A stretch of DNA of 7,521 nucleotides from positions 1 through 7,521 of the forward strand of contig DAOM01000250.1 of NCBI GenBank assembly GCA_002501855.1, read 5' to 3'. Origin of the DNA: Candidatus Nitrosopolaris nunavutensis (GTDB lineage Archaea; Thermoproteota; Nitrososphaeria; Nitrososphaerales; Nitrososphaeraceae). The position numbers were made by a program, and so were the translations under genes. Positions 4,537 to 7,521 of the stretch are shown one piece after another; position 1 is the stretch's first letter, and the number at the start of each line of letters is the position of its first letter. Under the pieces are notes generated by a model. That model worked only from the letters and a program-made list of their open reading frames with translations. It did not search any database and was not told the origin of the DNA.

Positions 4537-5961
4537 GTGGTAACAACACGTGAAATGCGAGGAATGGCGATAGCAAATACAATCGGTAGACGAAACAATC
4601 CAGACGTAAGTATTCAGAGGCTAAACAAGCTCGCTTACAAGGTCAAATCACAATCAAACAATGATAAGTGGTATACCGTTGCCAAGGATTATTCAAGCGG
4701 GTGGACATGTGATTGTCCTGATTTTACGTTCAGACATTTTGAATGCAAACACGTTCATGCCGTCAAATTTAGCAAATTATTACGCAAGAAAATCTATTTC
4801 GATACATTTGCAAATATACCCGCTACAGAAAGTAAGCTAGGAGAAATCATCTACCAAAAATGTGGTAGCCCGAATTACAAGAAATTTGGAATCAGACATA
4901 ACAAGGACAGCGGCGACATTCAACGGTATCTGTGCAAAGACTGTGATTACCGTTTCATTGTAAATCCCGCTTTTGAAAATTGTAAGGCTTCTGCGAAAAT
5001 TATAACCGCAGCAATTGATTTGTATTTCAAAGGCGTATCAACAAGAAAAACAGCAGAGCATCTAAAACAGCTCTACAATTTCTCTATCGATGATTCAAGC
5101 ATCTGTAGATGGATTATGAAATTTACCCGACTAGTACAACCGTATGTTGACGGCCTTGTTCCAAAAACGGGGGGCGTTTACCACGTTGACGAAATGTTAC
5201 TACATGTTAGAAAAGAAAATAACGAACAGACGATGAATGACAACGAAGAGAATCACACCCACAAATTCTTTGATAACCACTATTCATGGCTATGGAATCT
5301 GATGGATTCGACAACGCGGTTCTGGATATGCTCTAGGCTCAGCCAAAGGCGCGACATTCAAGCGGGTGTAGCATTACTAAAAGAAATGAAACAACGCGCG
5401 CCTTTACCAAAAGCATTCGTCCATGACGGATTGCGAGTATATGATGAAGCCTATCAAAAAGAATTGTTCACATTGAAAACCCCAAGGATTCAAAATGTCA
5501 GAAGCATTAGCATCGGACATCAAGGATTGAATTCTAAAGTCGAACGATTGAACGGAACAATGCGTGATAGAGAAACCGTGATGCGCGGTTTGGATAATGC
5601 AGATGCAGCGCAGGAATTGTTAGACGCTATGAGGATTCATTACAATTTCATAAGGCCACATCAGGCGCTAAAAGGACAAACGCCCGCTGAAGTCGCTGGC
5701 ATCAATTTGAATTTAGGAGAAAACAGAGTCGAAGATTTGATGCGGCAAGCAGCTTTGAAAAAGAAACCAGAAATGTTTGTCACCGCTTTGGGAATTCGCG
5801 CAAACAAAATTGATGTTATACATGAAAATGCAAGTGTGAAAATCAAACCGAAAGAATGGATCGACAAGAAAACATGGCGCGAAATTAATGATATTCTAAG
5901 GATTCAGGATTTTAAGTGGTTTGGAGACGGCAAGGAGAGCTGTTGGACTAGAACAAAATAA
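4537..5961 (+). CDS. DDE transposase with N-terminal SWIM zinc finger and zinc ribbon, 474 residues
   Basis: The product cuts and joins the element's ends. Domains in order: SWIM finger C58-x-C60-x9-C70-x-H72 (DNA/protein binding); an IS1-type zinc ribbon at about 106-140 with C109 and C133-x2-C136; a helix-turn-helix-like segment at about 150-200 (TAAIDLYFKGVSTRKTAEHL); then an RNase H-fold DDE core with D218 (YHVDE), D297 (FVHDG) and E336 (NSKVERLNG), spacing typical of IS6/IS240-like enzymes, ending in the YNFIRPHQALKGQTPAEVAG signature. Residues about 395-474 form an extra C-terminal piece (KEWIDKKTWREINDILRIQD, FKWFGDGKESCW) that may bind DNA. Oddity: the ribbon's expected first Cys is Tyr106, leaving three Cys. 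The GTG at 4537 is taken as start; ATG at 4555 or 4564 would drop only 6 or 9 residues. The frame is intact, so it may be active. Confidence 0.85.
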   Translation: MVTTREMRGMAIANTIGRRNNPDVSIQRLNKLAYKVKSQSNNDKWYTVAKDYSSGWTCDCPDFTFRHFECKHVHAVKFSKLLRKKIYFDTFANIPATESKLGEIIYQKCGSPNYKKFGIRHNKDSGDIQRYLCKDCDYRFIVNPAFENCKASAKIITAAIDLYFKGVSTRKTAEHLKQLYNFSIDDSSICRWIMKFTRLVQPYVDGLVPKTGGVYHVDEMLLHVRKENNEQTMNDNEENHTHKFFDNHYSWLWNLMDSTTRFWICSRLSQRRDIQAGVALLKEMKQRAPLPKAFVHDGLRVYDEAYQKELFTLKTPRIQNVRSISIGHQGLNSKVERLNGTMRDRETVMRGLDNADAAQELLDAMRIHYNFIRPHQALKGQTPAEVAGINLNLGENRVEDLMRQAALKKKPEMFVTALGIRANKIDVIHENASVKIKPKEWIDKKTWREINDILRIQDFKWFGDGKESCWTRTK

Positions 5962-5962
5962 A

Positions 5963-5976
5963 AACAGGGGCAGCTC
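5963..5976 (-). repeat. Candidate right terminal inverted repeat
   Basis: AACAGGGGCAGCTC, 2 bases after the transposase stop, is the inverse of 3520-3534 apart from one missing base. The minus-strand gene beyond it stops at 5975-5977, inside this repeat's outer edge, as expected if the insertion supplied that stop. Confidence 0.4.
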
Positions 5977-6940
5977 AAACAGGAGGATTTCGTAATAGTC
6001 GACGTCGGAAAAATCGCATGACCCGACCCCTGAGTATCGCAGGAACACGTAATTCTTGTTCTTCATGGCATCGTCCTTTTAATCCACGCGTTGATACTTG
6101 ATGTAATATATTGTCTATGCCTTCACTAAAACCATTAAGGAAATTTTGCATCTTATCAATATTTTCCGTGATTTCTCTTAGTCTACTAACCGTGGTTTTT
6201 GCTACTGAATCAATCAGATCCCTCAGATTTTGCAGATTTATCTCTTCTGCAACCGCAATGAAGTCGGCTGGGTTTCTAAATAGCTTATAATAGTGCTTTC
6301 CCCCATAATCCGTATACGGTTCAATTCTAAGCTCCATATGCTGATAGGATTCGCCTTGAAGATGTTCAAAAATTTTTGCCAATTTATACCACGGGTATGT
6401 GTCATCTGAAGTCTTCCATTCTTTAATTGATATGTTCTCGTTATCAGAAATTGCTTTTTTAATCCCTTTTTCCCTTTCAGCCATGAATTGAGATGTTGTG
6501 CGATTATGTTCATTTTCTAGACTTATAATATTCAAAACAATATCATACGGCCCCGGATAATTTGGCAGATGTACAATGCCTTCATTGTATTTATCATACC
6601 AGTGTAAGGAGCTTACCACATCGAAATATAGTGGAATGCAAGTCTTGTAAAGACCGTCTATGGTTGCAACGCGACGAAGTTGTATTATGCGCCAATTTTG
6701 AAAGACTTTTAAAACGTTATTATGATGCGTTCTCGTCCTGTCTCTTCTTTCGTTACGTTTGTCTACATACGGATCAATAAAAAACGCATTATCAGAGCGC
6801 CCAGTATACCCGTTACCAGTGCAGCCATCGGCTGCGAGAACAATTTCAGGGTTTGATTGCCTATTTGAGTCAGTACCTGATAATAATCCAAACGAAGGAT
6901 TAATGCTTACAATTGGATATTTAAACCCACCAGTGCACAC
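5975..6940 (-). CDS. Hypothetical protein, up to 321 residues, probably frameshifted near its N-terminus
   Basis: From about residue 56 the frame reads IDPYVDKRNERRDRTRTHHN then NVLKVFQNWR, a basic stretch after which mixed helix/strand sequence follows (LHWYDKYNEGIVHLPNYPGP, ISLENEHNRTTSQFMAEREK) and a coiled-coil-like helix at about 230-285. GLKGRCHEEQ near 286-295 resembles the usual C-terminal end of hypothetical membrane-linked proteins I recall from this phylum, so the Arg-rich last 25 residues running into the insertion-sequence end may be foreign. Residues 1-55, from a GTG at 6940, look unlike the rest, while another frame over the same DNA gives a clean membrane helix that joins here if the T6 run (plus-strand A6 at 6779-6784) had one more base. 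Function unknown; likely a membrane-anchored protein with a cytoplasmic domain, damaged at one or both ends. Confidence 0.5.
   Translation of the reverse strand: MCTGGFKYPIVSINPSFGLLSGTDSNRQSNPEIVLAADGCTGNGYTGRSDNAFFIDPYVDKRNERRDRTRTHHNNVLKVFQNWRIIQLRRVATIDGLYKTCIPLYFDVVSSLHWYDKYNEGIVHLPNYPGPYDIVLNIISLENEHNRTTSQFMAEREKGIKKAISDNENISIKEWKTSDDTYPWYKLAKIFEHLQGESYQHMELRIEPYTDYGGKHYYKLFRNPADFIAVAEEINLQNLRDLIDSVAKTTVSRLREITENIDKMQNFLNGFSEGIDNILHQVSTRGLKGRCHEEQELRVPAILRGRVMRFFRRRLLRNPPV
6785..6891 (-). pseudogene. Displaced membrane-anchor N-terminus of the 321-residue frame
   Basis: In the alternative minus frame, from TTG at 6891 or ATG at 6828, the sequence reads LDYYQVLTQIGNQTLKLFSQ then PMAALVTGILGALIMRFL, a typical amphipathic start plus one transmembrane helix, and stops soon after at TAG. 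One extra T in the run gives LIMRFFIDPYVDKRNERR, a smooth transmembrane-to-basic transition, so the two parts most likely belonged to one gene. Confidence 0.45.
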
Positions 6941-7011
6941 TGAAATCCATGTGTCAGATTAGCTATAAACGTAACGCTTCTATGACAAGGATAAAAGCGA
7001 AATAAAACGGC

Positions 7012-7230
7012 TTAGATAGAACCTCGCTTTATCTTTGCAATCGCAGAATTTGCTGCTTGTTTGACATGTGTATCGGCAAGACTAGAGCTGATTGCCATGA
7101 GTCTCGAAACGGCCTCTTCACCAAATTCTTCTAATGCCTCTACTGCGGTAATCCCTTCACGTGGCTCGCTTGCCATGATTGCGTTCCTTTTTAGCCTGTC
7201 CATTTGGCTCTTCCGCTCCTCTTCTGACAA
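7012..7230 (-). CDS. HEAT-like C-terminal domain, separate or frameshifted part of the upstream gene, 72 residues
   Basis: LSEEERKSQMDRLKRNAIMA then REGITAVEALEEFGEEAVSR, LMAISSSLADTHVKQAANSA and IAKIKRGSI form two helix pairs with the HEAT-repeat pattern (Ala/Leu spacing, Gly-x-Glu-Ala-Val, HVKxxAxxAI). HEAT units bind other proteins. It opens with TTG at 7230 and overlaps the upstream frame by 74 bases. The overlapped part of the upstream frame looks less protein-like than this one, so one gene split by a frameshift near 7228-7235 (loss of one base or gain of two) is more likely than two genes. No operon partner is seen downstream. Confidence 0.5.
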   Translation of the reverse strand: MSEEERKSQMDRLKRNAIMASEPREGITAVEALEEFGEEAVSRLMAISSSLADTHVKQAANSAIAKIKRGSI

Positions 7231-7402
7231 TGTCGACTACTTCTGATATTCCTTTATAATATGGATGTGATCTATACCAATTCTCAAATTCCTTCTTGTC
7301 TATTGTTGGAAGGGAAAGTAGTATTTCCAACATATCCAATTTTATTTCTAATTGTTGTTTTCCTAGCCTCTTCAATTCTTCTAGTGTTTTGTGCTCTAGC
7401 AA
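7157..7402 (-). CDS. Hypothetical helical protein, probable N-terminal part of the HEAT-like gene, 81 residues
   Basis: LLEHKTLEELKRLGKQQLEI then KLDMLEILLSLPTIDKKEFE and NWYRSHPYYKGISEVVD are soluble, helical and highly plausible; the last 25 residues (RRGAEEPNGQAKKERNHG) fall in the overlap and are probably out of frame. Start is TTG at 7402, with an in-frame TAG only three codons upstream and no ATG or GTG, so the 5' end may also be damaged. A weak CCTAAATAGG lies about 40 bases upstream. Spliced to the downstream frame, the product would be about 130 residues. Function unknown. Confidence 0.45.
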   Translation of the reverse strand: MLEHKTLEELKRLGKQQLEIKLDMLEILLSLPTIDKKEFENWYRSHPYYKGISEVVDIVRRGAEEPNGQAKKERNHGKRAT

Positions 7403-7521
7403 TGTTCTATGCTAATGGCGATTCTAACCTATTTAGGCAAGTGGCTCCCGACGCGCAGCAAAAAGTTCTAATAATAATTTCGGTCTTAGATGAGTGAGCC
7501 AAAATAAAAATGAAGGCCGAC
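7403..7521. other. Window end, possible fragment of a plus-strand gene
   Basis: The plus strand is open to TGA at about 7495-7497, and its last 35 codons (ALAMFYANGDSNLFRQVAPD) read like the end of a membrane protein. The upstream part of that frame is the reverse of the HEAT-like gene, so only a fragment could be real. ATGAAGGCCGAC at 7510-7521 could start another gene cut by the window edge. Confidence 0.25.

Larger units (their letters stand above)
3520..5976 (+). mobile_element. Putative insertion sequence with transposase, RHH regulator and possible membrane-protein passenger
   Basis: The certain core is the RHH gene plus transposase (4274-5961). The outer limits are proposed from an inverted repeat: GAGCATGCCCCTGTT at 3520-3534, and AACAGGGGCAGCTC at 5963-5976 whose reverse complement is GAGCTGCCCCTGTT, identical except for one missing base. 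The right copy sits 2 bases after the transposase stop, where a terminal repeat is expected. No target-site duplication is evident next to these ends, so the true left end may instead lie between the genes near 4265-4450. The element would be about 2.46 kb and would include the two-TM gene. Confidence 0.4.

Noticed and set aside
5661..5867. 68-codon minus-strand frame
   Set aside because: Shadow inside the transposase gene.
6238..6513. 91-codon minus-strand frame
   Set aside because: Overlaps the coherent 321-residue frame, which keeps a better composition through this stretch.
6562..6962. Two plus-strand frames, 6562-6780 and 6759-6962
   Set aside because: Opposite the minus-strand gene and its displaced membrane helix; no motif or promoter.
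7061..7246. 61-codon plus-strand frame
   Set aside because: Reverse of the HEAT-like domain.
7261..7497. 78-codon plus-strand frame with a hydrophobic segment
   Set aside because: Its first two thirds are the reverse of the helical minus-strand gene, which readily yields false membrane segments; only the last 35 codons are unexplained.
1..7521. CRISPR array, tRNA, rRNA or a defence operon
   Set aside because: No regularly spaced repeats, no tRNA T-loop with matching acceptor stem, no rRNA motifs and no recognisable nuclease, helicase or cyclase gene.

Overview
The window looks like accessory, partly decayed DNA from an ammonia-oxidising archaeon (Nitrososphaerota, soil Nitrososphaera/Nitrosocosmicus type). 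The reasons are: A+T-rich sequence; TATA-like boxes about 28-38 bases from start codons instead of consistent Shine-Dalgarno sites; frequent GTG/TTG starts; a transposase with a SWIM zinc finger, a design I associate with this phylum; and small zinc-ribbon and winged-helix proteins that I recall only from it. The lineage is recalled knowledge plus inference; no search was run. No rRNA, tRNA, CRISPR array or core gene was seen.

Left third (1-2090). A broken, edge-truncated C2H2 zinc-finger gene comes first, then a 49-residue Gly/Asn-rich protein. On the minus strand lies a helical protein of 142 residues, possibly 163 if a frameshift is repaired. Next is a long gap with a weak response-regulator remnant, then a short zinc-ribbon gene whose 3' end is joined directly to the second half of a winged-helix gene. 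The Gly/Asn-rich gene and the zinc-ribbon gene carry almost the same 45-47 bp just upstream of and across the start codon.

Middle (2100-3780). One minus-strand orphan of 241 residues, which a one-base change would extend by 36, followed by about 800 bp with no convincing intact gene.

Mobile segment (about 3520-5976). A two-TM membrane protein converges on a 53-residue ribbon-helix-helix (RHH) repressor. The RHH gene diverges from a 474-residue DDE transposase with SWIM finger and zinc ribbon. The roughly 100 bp between the RHH and transposase genes carries four copies of a CATTGCTA-like motif, two in each direction, over and beside both TATA boxes: probably a self-regulating switch that holds the transposase down. 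A near-perfect inverted repeat at 3520-3534 and 5963-5976 may mark the element's ends.

Right part (5975-7521). A minus-strand gene that probably lost its membrane-anchored N-terminus through a frameshift at an A6/T6 run, then a HEAT-like gene read in two overlapping frames.

The theme is contrast. The three genes of the mobile segment are intact, while most flanking genes are frameshifted, fused or truncated. Several frames are repaired by adding one base in a homopolymer, so either real decay or homopolymer errors in the assembly could explain them; raw reads would decide.
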